From Wuchereria bancrofti (taxonomy: Eukaryota > Nematoda > Chromadorea > Rhabditida > Onchocercidae), in NCBI GenBank assembly GCA_005281725.1, contig SSBO01000001.1, positions 1,100,399-1,164,398 of the forward strand: DNA of 64,000 bases, in the 5' to 3' direction. Shown here piece by piece: positions 48,844 through 60,886 of this stretch. Position numbers and translations under genes: made by a program. The notes below the pieces were generated by a model. The model had not been told where the DNA came from, ran no database searches, and saw only the letters and a list, made by a program, of their open reading frames with translations. How positions within the stretch are numbered: position 1 is the first letter of the stretch; each line of letters opens with the position of its first letter.

Positions 48844-51800
48844 ATGGCTCGTATTGCAACAGTTCGGAATCAAATAGGAGAAATAAGCAGTGACGAAGCG
48901 TTGCAAAATGATTTAAAGATTGTAAGTTAACTCAAATTTTATTTTTTAAAAATTACCGTACTACCCAATGTTTTGGGGTACCTTTGCTGTGGAACACTTT
49001 CTGGATTATTTTTGCTTGTCTATAACCATTTTCTTAAGTTGCCGTCGAATTATAATTTCGAGATTCCAAAAACGATTTGGAAAATTCGAGCTACAAAGAG
49101 CAAAAATGGTAATTTTTCCTACATATTTTCAAGGTTTATTTTTGGCATTTGAAAATAAAGCCATTTATATGTTTGAAGCAACCTGGCTTTGCTATTTCTG
49201 TTGCTACTGAAGTAAACATTGATAAGAAGTTGCTATGGACGGTTTAATTTCTCAGTGACATAGATTTTGAAAATGCCTATTTTTTGAACATATGGGTCAG
49301 TAAATAAGACTTTTGAATCGTGAAGATTACTGAATGTACCTGGCAACAGTTTAAAGTCGGACTGATTTCAAGTAGCTTCCAAGATTTTAATCTCAAATTT
49401 GATTTGGAGTGTGTCTGCAATTTCCTGAAGGACTACTCCTATATTCATGCGTCATTGCGGATATTTTACGGAAATACACGGAATGTGAAATTGTAATTAT
49501 GGGGGACGTCACGTACGGGGCATGTTGTGTCGGTGATCAAGCAGCACGTGCATTTGGTAAGTTTCACATTGATCTGTTGTTTAAATATTTTAATATCTAA
49601 CCGCCTCCAACTGTCATCAATAATTTTGTCAGGTAAATACCTAGCCGCTTATGTGATGTCAAATATGTCATATTTCTGGAAGGACTTAAGATTCCAGTTA
49701 TTAAACTGCTTCATGAAGTCATTAATTAAAGTCGTAGTCAGGATACTTCTGTATGTTTTCTTTTTTTTGAAATTGAAATATTAAGTATTTGTAGGATGTG
49801 ATCTTATGGTGCATTATGGGCACAGTTGTTTGATACCAATTCAAGAAACTCAAGGAATTGAAATGCTTTATGTTTTCGTAAACATCGAAATGAATCTTGG
49901 CCATTTTATTGATGTATTAGAAGCTAATTTCGAAAAACATAAAAAGCTTGCATTAGTTAGTACCATCCAATTCGTTCCATGCTTGCAGGTTAATATTATT
50001 ATCTTTTTGCTGTAAAATGATTGAATTAGTGTCAGACGATCATTGCAAAAATTAGCACGATTTAGTCTGCAACTATGTGTCAAATGCGGCTGTGCATTAG
50101 TGTCTCGAAACTGATCCACTGTGTTATTCGTCAGAAATCCTCATTTATCTAATCCAGTCATGAATATAACAATAATAACTTTATAAGTTTTGGAATTATT
50201 AAGATTTCAGTACGGCTGGCTTATGTATAGTTCAAAACTGGACTAGTAAAATTTGAATGAGACGAAAAGAATTTTACCGACTAACTGTTTCAGAGTGTTA
50301 AAAAAGAATTAATTGGCAAAGGTTATAGTATTTTGATACCACAAGTGAAACCTCTTAGTCCTGGTGAAATCCTTGGTTGTACATCTCCCAAATTAGAGAA
50401 GGATGTCGACGCAGTTATGTTAGTTATTGATTGTTTCACGGAATTATAATAGTCTATCAAGCACAGGTTAATTACAGTAGAATTTTTGAAATACCCTTTT
50501 TATTAAAAAATGATAAATACTATATTTAAGGAATATGGGCCTACGAAAAATCTCACATCGAGATAGTATGTATTATGCTAATTTTAACAACTGTTTTTCA
50601 GATACTTAGGGGATGGACGATTCCATTTGGAATCAGTAATGATTCAAAATCCATCTGTTGTTGCTTATCAGTATGATCCATATTCGAAGTTAGTTATAAT
50701 TTTAAAGGCTTAGTTATCCACTATTATACACTGTTTACTTAGGTTATTGTAAAATTTGTCTAACCTAATGCTTTCATTTAAATCTAAGTTGAATGTATTT
50801 TTAGTCCTTTATCTTTAAGTTGAATTGAGTAGTAATATTCCTTTATTTTTCTTTGTTTTGCGTGATTTTGATTTGGTGGTATTATGTTTTTTCTTCTTTT
50901 TCATAAGTTGAAAATTTTCAGGAGATTCACGCATGAGGAATATGATTTTGATTTGATGACGAGAAAACGGAAAGAAGCTGTAGAAATAGCACAAAAATGT
51001 CACATGTTTGGTCTTATACAAGGTTCATTGGGTAGACAAGGAAATCCGAGAATTGTGGAGGTTAGTTTTATGTACATATACATAGCTGTTATATGAAAGA
51101 TCAAAGATGGGAATTGAACGAATTTATTTTTCATGTGATATTTTTGTTTTTAGGATTTGGAGAAAAAATTACAAGTAGCTGGCAAAAAATTTGTGCGTGT
51201 CCTTCTTTCGGAAATAACACCCCAAAAGTTGTCATCTTTCACTGATATTGATTGGTAAGTATAATCGTGTTTTTCAATTAGAGTCATTTCAAATAGAGAG
51301 GAAAGGAGTCTTGTCGCTATAAAAAAATATTTGGCTTGAAAGATCGTGAGAAATTAATAGTAGTACTCGTCTGTTAATCGCAATAAAAAAAGAGGCATCA
51401 ATTAGTTTTGCTTCTGTTGCCAGAAATTTCATGCTTTATAGTCCATGAATCAGGTAACAGTTTATGAGTCAATGAGCGGTTCAAAATAACATTTTTTGTT
51501 ACGCAGCGATGTTGTTAACACTTAATTAATTTCTTCAAGAGGAAGCCGATATATTCGACAGTAGTCACTAATACTTGCAGGGAAACAAAAGGAACGTATT
51601 GGAAAAACTTTTGCAATTCTAATCCGATCCCATAACTTTAGTAAGATGAGATTAGGATGATAAAATATAAATGTTGTTCTTTTATCGTTTTTTTTTATCA
51701 TAATCAAAAAATGTGTGAGTTGTGATAACTTTATCTGGCATGAACCCTACTTGCAAATAATTTCTATTCCAGCTGGGTACAAGTAGCTTGTCCTCGCTTA

Positions 51801-52007
51801 TCGATTGATTGGGGTGCACAGTTCAAGAAACCACTTCTCACCCCTTATGAACTGGTAGCTGTGTTACAATATGTTTCATTTCGAACCGACTCATATCCAA
51901 TGGATTATTATGCGAATGAGAGTCTTGGACCGTGGACAAACAATCACGAAACACACCGAAGATGTCGTCCCAAACGAAACCATATTACAATTTCATCGCA
52001 GACTTAA
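48844..52007 (+). CDS. dph-1: diphthamide biosynthesis protein DPH1
   Basis: Subunit of the DPH1-DPH2 radical-SAM-like Fe-S enzyme that transfers a 3-amino-3-carboxypropyl group from SAM to a histidine of elongation factor 2, the first step of diphthamide synthesis in cytosol. Nine phase-consistent exons: 48844-48921, 49039-49108, 49410-49556, 49795-49988, 50294-50418, 50602-50688, 50922-51060, 51154-51254, 51773-52007; 391 residues. Family blocks: [73 protein letters not shown]. Three conserved cysteines for the 4Fe-4S cluster fit C88, C192 and C320. An in-frame stop immediately precedes the ATG. The protein ends shortly after LGPWTNN, about 50 residues earlier than human DPH1, so the variable tail is missing; the catalytic core is complete. 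Confidence 0.94.
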
Positions 52008-52725
52008 ATAAATGCAGTTTTGTTGTACATGTTAATAAATAACAGTTTTGCCATATTCTGTTTGAATGGACAAGAAGTTATTTCTCTCTAGCATATCTTC
52101 TCTCTTCGATTCCACATTTCCAATTCAGAGGTAATTTAAATCAAATTAAACTGACTTTTTTTTACCAGTTTACTGAAAAAATGAGCAGCACAAAGTGAAT
52201 ACAAACAATGTTACAGCATGACATAAAGTAGGTCAAAAGTAAAGTGTTTGTTTCGGTAGTGTTAAATAGCTTTACCAAAGCATACAGATATTAAATAACT
52301 TTCGAATAACCTGTACATAATATTTAATAATGGATGTTATGATTTTCTTTTTGAGAATTCAAATATGAAGAAAACATTTTGGATTCTAATGCTTCAAATT
52401 ATCAATAAACTTTCCCATAAATTTAATGATGTATTATCATTTCGTCCAACTATTATCTCATTATATCTCACATATTTTCAGTTTTTAACGGCTTAATTAC
52501 CGGTTGAAGTAAAGTAAACAGACAATTGTCTGACATAGTCCTTTAGAAAGATTTGATATTTGGACGTGTTAGTGATATCACTGTGCTGCTATTAATACGA
52601 TACACTGAATATTTGATAATTTGAGCAATTTCTGGATAAATTTTTCGTAGTTCTACCATTGTTAGAATTGTGTTAATTCATTGGATGTTTGTATTTAGAA
52701 AGATTAGTATTAGTTACAATTGCAA
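52008..52725. other. convergent spacer between dph-1 and the CCK-like receptor
   Basis: Contains the 3' ends of two convergent genes. AATAAA-type hexamers follow the dph-1 stop directly (ttaaataaatg, then gttaataaataac near 52,030) and are good poly(A) signals. For the minus-strand receptor only an ATTAAA-like variant near 52,320 is apparent. No coding signal. Confidence 0.5.
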
Positions 52726-55700
52726 TCATTTCAAGTAAATTTCCCATCCCCATTTTAGCACAGTTATAACTCGAATACTGGCTTCTTCCTTTCTTGATGA
52801 CCTGTTGTTGTTGCTATCATTGTTGTGGTTGAACCTGCACCATAAAATACCGTTTTAGAATGAATGACATTTATTGATGATTGATTATTCTGATTCATCC
52901 TGAAGGTAAAACTTCATTATATTCAATTTTAAACTCATTTTTTACTTAATATAAATATGATAGCTACATTTGCACAACATTTGGTTAAATTCTTATTGGA
53001 ATATACTGAGATGAAATTCTTTAAAATTAGCATTTCTTTTTATTATATTAAACATTTGAGAATTTGCATAAAAATAATATAAAAGGCTAATAAATTAGTA
53101 ACCTTTCTGTTCGTAAGGCTGTCATTTCATCGTTTGATTTCTTTTGTATTAATGTATCCATTGCTGGTTCGGGTATATAAATCGTGGAGAAGTTATTCGG
53201 AGTTTTCCGTAAACAACCAAACGTAACTAGAAGTGCGGTACGAAATTTCTTATTCAGAAAACAGTAAGTGATCGGATTAGCACATGAAGATATGTAACAA
53301 AGTACTGTTATTGCTGTGTTTACTTCTGAATTCCAAATATCGAAAGTCTGCAAATCATTGTTTATTCATTCAGCAAACTTAGATTTGAGCCAAATAAGAT
53401 ACTCAAATTTCATTGAAAATTGGCGAAGCATTAGTATCACATAAACTTCACAGACATATTAAACTATCTTTTGATTAATTTTTCGCACTCAGACGGTGCG
53501 AGCTACGTAAAGATTACAAACCGTAAAAAGGAAAACAGAAAACGATTGAAAATGAAGAAAAAAAAATGATGATTCGAGAAACGGTTAGAGTAATTGAAAC
53601 TGAAATTAAAAAATGATCAAAATTGAAGTGATTCAATCAGAATTCAATATGCTAGGCGATAAGTAAAGGAAAAGCAAATTAAATGTTAATTGATAAGTTA
53701 TTCATTTAGTAAGGAAAAGAGAAAAAAGGTCAACCTTAAATGAATCTTGAGCTGTTAGCAGTAGCCACCACATATAATTTGGTGTCCAACAGCAAAAAAA
53801 TATGATAACAATAACGATGAGCATTTTGATAACACGTTGTTTAGCCAGAACTGTTCGTTCGCTGAAAAGCAATAATTAAGGAAATCATAATAATAAATAA
53901 TAATAATAGCAACAATAAGTGCGATAACAATAATCAATAATAATAATAATAAAAATGTGAATTGAATTGATTTTCTCTTAATTTTTTCCTTTTTTTTACT
54001 TCATTTCTTTCAGAACTTTGTGATAAACAATGAAAGGATTTTTTTTTTTCGAATTGTAATTAATTATTAATTCCTATGCAAAAGGGAATATATATCAGAG
54101 AAACAAAAACTATTTAAATTTTCTTTTTCACTTAAGCTTATTATTTAATTGATATTATTTTACTAAGGTATTGGATATTTGCTTTACATTAGTCAATTTC
54201 TTGTATTACATTGCATTATCCCAAACAAGACTGATAGATACGACGGCGCAAATGTCACAGCTTTACTATATCATCTTTTAAGAGTTTTTGAGCAGTAAGA
54301 AATAAAGAAAAAGTAATAATTGCCTGTGGGTAGACCGCAGACTACTTTTATTGGTAAAATCCACCGATTTATTTTTTCGTCTAGCAGTTAAGGATATTGC
54401 ATCAGAATTAGTTCGTATTTGCTTCATAGAAGTATAAAAACAACTGAAGCAATTGAATTTCGTTGATGAAGTGGAACTGAAATTTGTTAGTAATTACAGT
54501 ATGATTTTTTGATAAATCATTGTGAAAATTTAGTGAAATTATGAAATGAATTATTTAAAACATTTTTGAAATTTTGTTATCAATGTGCAATTGATTGTAA
54601 AATAATTTCATTCAAATAAATGAAACATTTTAAAGATTAAAATTGAGAAGGTTTCAGTGAATTAAGTGAAATTGTTCAATTTATTTTATATTTTAGAGTG
54701 GGTAATATTTTCTAATTAATTAATTAATATTTTTAAATGTTAACTGACTTTACATTTTTTCTACTCTTGTTTTTCAATATTTTTAAGCCTCCACGCATGA
54801 TATCCCTATGTGATTGCTGTTGCTCATCGTTCCTTGTCGTAGCATCAATACTGTCTAATAAAATAAACTCATTCAGGATTAGTTGATAAAATCAAATAAA
54901 TGTTTCAAAGTATTAAACTTCAAAATTTTTTTTGCCATATCTTTTCAAAATTCGAAAAAAAAAATGAAAATTTTGAAATAATTAAGACAATAATGTCATT
55001 TATGCTTAATGTTTGTACAAGTAGAAGAGAATGAACCATTAGTCATTTCAAATGAATGTTTGTTGTTTGTTGTTTTTTGAATTTATTTAATTTTTTTATT
55101 TAATTGTTTTTTTTTTAATATATTTTATTTAATTGTTTTTTTTAATATATTTACTTTTGTTTTCAAAATCAATGTTTATGAAGTTTATCATAATCTAACA
55201 GATCAAAAATGGATTCACAGAGTAAAATTATTTATTATTTAATAAAAGAAAAACTACGAGAAAGTAAGAATTTAACTTCTCTTCTCTCAGTTTTTTTTTC
55301 TTATTATTCCAAAAATTTGATCATCATTCATTCAGCAATAATTATTTTATTAAATAATTTACAATTACAGTGCTTTTTTATCATTTTTGGTAAACAAAAT
55401 CTTCATTTTCTTCACCGCTAATTCAAAGTTTTACGGATAATATTAAATATATAATCCAATACAATTAAAAATTAATAAATTGAATTCTGACTCTAAACAA
55501 AAGTTACTCAGTTATTAGACTGTATGATTTTACTGAATAATTCATATATGCTTCAAAAGTTATCAGTAATAATCAATGAATCAATAAGAGATGTTTAGAC
55601 TAAATAAATCGGAAATAAGCAATCGTTGTTTTAAAATTTAGCAATAAAATTGAGGAAAAAAAAATTTAATTGAAAAAAATATATTTACAAGTTGTTGCAG

Positions 55701-58700
55701 TGGAAGTAGTACGATCGGTCTTCATATCAACTCTAAGTGCATGTATCACCGATCCATATAAAACAATCATTATGCATAATGGAATAAGCAGTAATACTGA
55801 GGTCATATATATCTGCAATAATCAAATATGAAATAATTTGCTTTTATTTGAAATTAAATTATTTTTTTTATTTTTGATTTTTTTTTCAGCAGAATTTCTT
55901 TTTTCGTTTCTCAATAATTTCAAAGAAAAAAAAGGAGAAAAAATTAGTATTGAATAATTTAATAGTAAAAAAGAGATGAAATAAAACTAATGTTAAAATA
56001 TATTTATATATAGAATCTAAAATGTGATAATATTAATAGTAAGTTTTAACAAATTTACAATGGAAATTAATTAATTAATTAATTAATTAATTAATTACTT
56101 GATAACCAAAATGAAGAATGGGTTGATGCTTAGGTGCACATGTTAAGCCGTTGACATTATAAGTTTGTAATTCGAACATAAAAAGCATAAATAAATTGGC
56201 AAGGATAGAAATAAGCCAAACTAAAGTGATCATTGTATAGGCATGCGATCGAGTATGCCAAATTCTCGAATGTAATGGCTTACAAATAGCATAGTATCGT
56301 TCAAATGCTATCACAGCTAATGTATAAGCTGATGCTGTCACTACAACTGCTGAAAAATTTTGATCAAATTTAAATAGTTTTTTTTTTTTAAATATTAATT
56401 TTTGTTATTTTTGTACTATATTTATAATTTGAAAAAAAGGAAAATTCGTTTTGTAATTTTAAATAGTTGAAAACTTTTAGTAAAGATTATTTTGCATAAA
56501 TAATATTAAAGCATAAATAATATATTTTAATTGTTTTTACAAACAATTGAAGTAATTTTATTGTGATATAATTGAAAATTACCAAATTTTTCCATTTTCA
56601 TACTAATTTATTTGTTGAAGCCTTTTTGTTGTTACTTTTTTTCTTTTTTTTTTTCCTTTTAAACGTGGAAATGGATTTTTTTCAAAATGAAAAAAAAAAG
56701 ATGCATTTCCATTTTCTCAAAATGATAGCCAGCAAAAGAAAAAGTAATTTTGCTAACAATTTGTCGAATATAGAAACTATACAATTTATGTTGTTATTCT
56801 CATGACAAATGTTGTTATTGTATATGTTCTTATTGTTACTGTTATGGTAAATGAGAAATTTATTGTTGGCCCAAAAAGTCTTTGTTAAATTGAATATACA
56901 TACCAATTTTTTAGTGTATTAAATTGTTTCTGCTTCTCAAATTCTAACTAATCACTAAGGACTGTAGCTGTGGACATAGCTGTTATTAGTTTTTGAATTT
57001 TTCGTCCAAAAATCATTCTTCATTTAAATTCAAAAAAAAAAAATTGAGTAGGAATAATTGAAAATTTCTAGAGGAAATGAATGAAACTGACAATTTCTAC
57101 AAAAAATGAAGAATGATTTTTATAATTTGATAAATTTAATGGAAAAATTTTATAATTTGATAAATTTAATGGAAGAAATGTCATATTGAGAAATTAAAAT
57201 TACGTCTCTAGAAATTAAACCCACCGTTAGGTATTAATTAATTACACATGAAACTTAAATAATTATTCATATCTGAGAGTTTTCCAATCATTTAAAAAAA
57301 AAAACTAACAAACAGAATGTGTAAGATTTTGTAAGAAAAATTAGCTGAAGTAGAATTGTGAAAGAATTTATTGTTGTAAAAATAAAAAAAGTAAGAGAGA
57401 AATACAAAAAGCAATAATCAAAATAAAAGAAGAAAAAAATAGTGAAACGTACGTTGTAAGTATGCAAATAGTTTGCAAAGGAGATCGCCAAATATCCAAC
57501 AATAAATAACGGAACTAATAAGAGTTGGTGGCATACAAATTACTGATAACATCAAATCGGATATTGCCAAATTTAACAAAAAAATATTTGTTACTGATCG
57601 CATTGAATGTTGCTAAAAATTACTCAAATTATACTTTTTTTTATTTAAAAAGGAAGAAAAAAAAACGAATGGAATAAGTGAATTGCAATAGCTATTGAAT
57701 ACAGTAAAAAAAAAAAAGAAAGAAAAATAATGCCAAGAAATATCGTTTATCAATCAAGGCATGAAATTTCCTTCAACTATTATTGATAATTAAAAATTGA
57801 AATTAAAAGCAAACCTGCAAAATGACAGCAACAACAACCGCATTACCAACAACAGAGAGACAAAAAATAATACAAAATGAAAGAATTGTAATATAATTTT
57901 CAAGTGTAGGCCTAAATCGGCAATCATCTTGTACTATAACTTCCATTTCATTAGGAAGCATCACCGATGATAGCGATGATGTTGGTATTGTTAATGATGA
58001 TGGTGATGTTGCTGATGATGATAATAATGATGATGATGATGGTGATGATGATGATGCTATTGATGCTGCTGCTTTTGCTATTGCTATTGCTACTGTTGTT
58101 GCTGGTGATGATAATGGTACTGATAGTGATGATGGTGATGATAACAATAGAAATGTTGAGAATGATGTTGATGATTGTGTTGATAATATCGGTAATGTTG
58201 CTTTTGATAGTGATGATGACAGCGTTGATGTGCTATTTAGGCTGAAATAAAAGATAGAGAAAATTTTTCATTTCTTTAATTTTTCTTAGCTGAGGGACCA
58301 TTTTTAGGTCCCATAGCAAAGAAAAATATCATTTCATGCTAGATTAAATAGGTCATTTTCGAGAAATAACTAACAGTATATTATTGTTTCGTTTAGTCAT
58401 TCTATTTCATTTTATGAAATAATCTTATTTCCTCAATAATTATCAAATTTTTTTATACTGATGAAATCATAAAACAATATTTTAGTGGAAAAAAAAGAGA
58501 AAGAAAAAGAAAAAACATTTCATCTATACTACTAAATTCATTTAGCAATAACATATCATTCAAGTAAACATGTTGATCTTTGATATTTATGATAATCAAA
58601 AAAAAAAGTTTGAAATGCTAATATAACAGCTTAAAATTTTTCATTATTAACTGATAGGAATGTAAAAATACAAAAAGTTCCATTTATACTTACGTAATTA

Positions 58701-60886
58701 ATTAATTAATATGTGAAGTATCAATGGTTTAATTTATAGATGTAACATTTACTTTATAGAATTTATCAAATCAGTAAACTAAATAAACTGTCTATTTGGA
58801 TTTATTTCTTCTGAAGTTTTCCCATTATTCCTTCTTAAAAAAAAATTTTTTTTTCTTTTTTAATTTGAATAAAGAATGATTTTCATTCATTCAATGGTAG
58901 CTATGTCCACTTTTACAATTTTTAATGGCTAATTGGAATTTGAGAAGTGGAAACAATTAAAGCTAAGAAAGTTAGTTTATTCATCGTATATCAATCAACC
59001 ATAGCTATGCTAAACAGTGATGTTCAATTTGACAAAGATTTTTTGAGCCAACAATTAAATCTTTGTTGAGAAATTGAAATTGAAGAAAGATGAAATATGA
59101 GAGCTAAATAGTAGTACAGTAAACTTTCTATTCTCTTTTCAAATCGTAAATACTTGAAATGAACTTCTATTAATCTTCAACATTTTTAAAAAAAATCTAT
59201 GACTACATTCATTGAAATTGTAATTCTAATTAATTAAAAATGAAAATATTAACAAATAGATAGTCACAAATATCTTTTCATAAATTATTCGAAAAATATT
59301 GCACTCTTAGCTGAATAAATTAAAATACTTTTGAATTATGATGAAAATCTAAAACCTTAAGCTTTGCTCATTATTTCTTTTTTTTTTTTCGTAATATAGT
59401 TAGAATTTGCTATTGAAATATATTTAATGTAAAATTTAGCTATAAATGATATAAGCAAACTCTAAACAATTTGTAAACAATTACTGATTGCTTTTGAAAT
59501 TTCCCTTTTGAAAGACTAAATTCGTCTGATTATCTTCGATTGTGTGATTAGATTGTAATTAATGAATTCAATTGATAATTATGTATCTTTTACACACATA
59601 CTGTAAATTTTGTGAAATTTCAATAAATTGTTTTATTTAAAAAATGTAACATTAGCTTATTGTATGAGAATTGAAGAAAAAAAAAGCGCAAAAATTAATA
59701 GCGCTTAAATTGAGCGCTATTAATAAAGAGTAAAATGGATGGATTTAATTTTATGATTATGATTATAAAATAAAAATATTTGTAGGAGATAAAGTGTAAG
59801 AAATTAAGTAAAGATGAGATAAGAATTAAAGATAAGATAAAATGTGGATAATAACAATTAGCTAACAATTCTTGATGGATGATAACAAGCATTATGGGAA
59901 AAGCATTAGCACAATTAGTAAATAATTATGGCTTGTTGTATGCTTATAAAAGCAAATAGACAAAATGATATTTATGATTGAATATTAGATTAAATTTTTT
60001 GAATAAATTTTGATAAATTTTTTAATTTATGACAGCCTACTTTGTTTTTTTGTTTCTTTTTTTTTTCTTTCTCAATATTAGATAAATTTTAGAAAGAAAA
60101 TTGTTAAATTTATTATTGTAAACTATCAAAAATTGTCGTACTGATGTATTTCATTTGTTAGTAAATCACTTGGTTGTTTGTTCAGCTTTTTAGTAATGAA
60201 TTTAAAAATTGAAATGAATGATTGAAATTTTGTTAATAGTTTTGAATAATATTAATATGTTATAAAATGTTAGCAAATGAAAAATTAAGATTGATAAAAG
60301 TTTATGGGAAAAGATGAAATGAAAAATGTACTATGTTAATTGAGAAAAAAAAAACGAATTCAAATTTTATTACTTAAACTTTATTAATCACTAGAATGTA
60401 TAAATTGTTGAGTTTTAAGAAAAAAAAGGGGGAATTTCGTAAAAAAGACAAAAAGAATTTTTTCCCTTTTTTTCTTTATTTTATTTTTTTTTTTTCATCC
60501 AAAATAATTTAACTAAAAGCAAAAAAAGGCAACATATCGTATGTTTTCTGTTTACTTAGCCTAAAACCGATGAATGAAATGAAATTGTTTAATAGCTTTA
60601 AAAAACCTTTCTAAGCCTATTTTTCACCGGAAATGCAAAAACATCATGATATAATCCGGAAGCTATTCCTACACTACCGGATAATGATGATGTTGATGAT
60701 ATCGTTTTTTTTTTTCATCCTTTTTTCATTGCAAAATTTTTTATTGAAAAAAAAAAAAAATGAAAGAATTGAAAATTAAACTTACATAATGGTTGAAAGT
60801 GCTGTAGTAAGTTGTGCGATAGTGTCATCAGTATTGTCATCATCACTAACATATGCATTAACTGACCATATAATTGAACTATTCAT
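52726..60886 (-). CDS. ckr: cholecystokinin/gastrin-receptor-like neuropeptide GPCR
   Basis: Class A GPCR closest to vertebrate CCK receptors and nematode CKR-1/CKR-2, which sense sulfakinin-like NLP peptides in neurons. Nine phase-consistent exons: 60886-60786, 58241-57815, 57612-57453, 56349-56099, 55812-55689, 54854-54749, 53861-53735, 53347-53103, 52834-52726; 549 residues. The extracellular N-terminus (about 148 residues) begins MNSSIIWSVNAY, then is Ser/Ala/Thr/Pro-rich. TM1 about 149-176 with GNAVVVAV; SMRSVTNIFLLNLAISDLML in TM2; AFERYYAICKPLHSR (ERY) after TM3; CWTP in TM6; SSCANPITYCFLNKKFR (NPxxY) in TM7. The MRSVTNIFLL and ICKPLxSR blocks are CCKR-typical. A 2.5-kb first intron is the largest in the window. 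The exon 6 donor is the less common gtcagt. The gene could instead stop at 53,087-53,089 by reading through the exon 8 donor. An in-frame TGA directly precedes the ATG. Confidence 0.86.
56066..56096. repeat. TTAA tetranucleotide repeat abutting a receptor splice donor
   Basis: About seven ttaa units directly follow (on the minus strand) the donor gtaatt of receptor exon 4, whose last base is 56,099. The repeat forms the first 30 bases of the intron. Confidence 0.85.
57118..57174. repeat. 30-bp period tandem duplication in a receptor intron
   Basis: The 26-base word beginning tttataatttgataaa occurs at 57,118-57,144 and 57,148-57,174 with perfect agreement, inside the intron between receptor exons 3 and 4. 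Confidence 0.8.
57815..58241 (-). other. low-complexity Ser/Ala/Thr N-terminal exon of the CCK-like receptor
   Basis: The exon reads tca, atc and acc-like triplets on the minus strand, giving stretches such as SSSSPSSSSLLSSS, then switches to conserved TM1 sequence at its end. The opposite strand gives a Met/Leu frame that is a by-product. Triplet expansion probably drives the length, so it may vary between isolates. Confidence 0.75.
58286..58316. repeat. imperfect inverted repeat in the receptor first intron
   Basis: Arms gctgagggacc and ggtcccatagc flank an 8-base A/T-rich loop; nine of eleven pairs match, with a perfect gggacc/ggtccc core. It lies about 45 bases upstream (minus strand) of receptor exon 2. 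Confidence 0.55.
59694..59724. repeat. perfect 12-bp stem hairpin
   Basis: attaatagcgct and agcgctattaat are exact reverse complements separated by the 7-base loop taaattg. The GC-rich agcgct core stands out in an AT-rich intron of the CCK-like receptor. It is too short for a microRNA precursor; a terminator-like, protein-binding or chance palindrome are all possible. Confidence 0.8.

Noticed and set aside
58145..58147. Start of the CCK-like receptor inside its Ser-rich exon
   Set aside because: The codon there is TTG, not ATG, and the frame stays open to a proper acceptor joined in phase to an upstream ATG exon.
57967..58245. Plus-strand open frame of 92 residues rich in Met, Leu and Val
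   Set aside because: It is the exact antisense of the Ser/Ala-rich receptor exon; triplet repeats keep the opposite strand open. No homology or splice logic.
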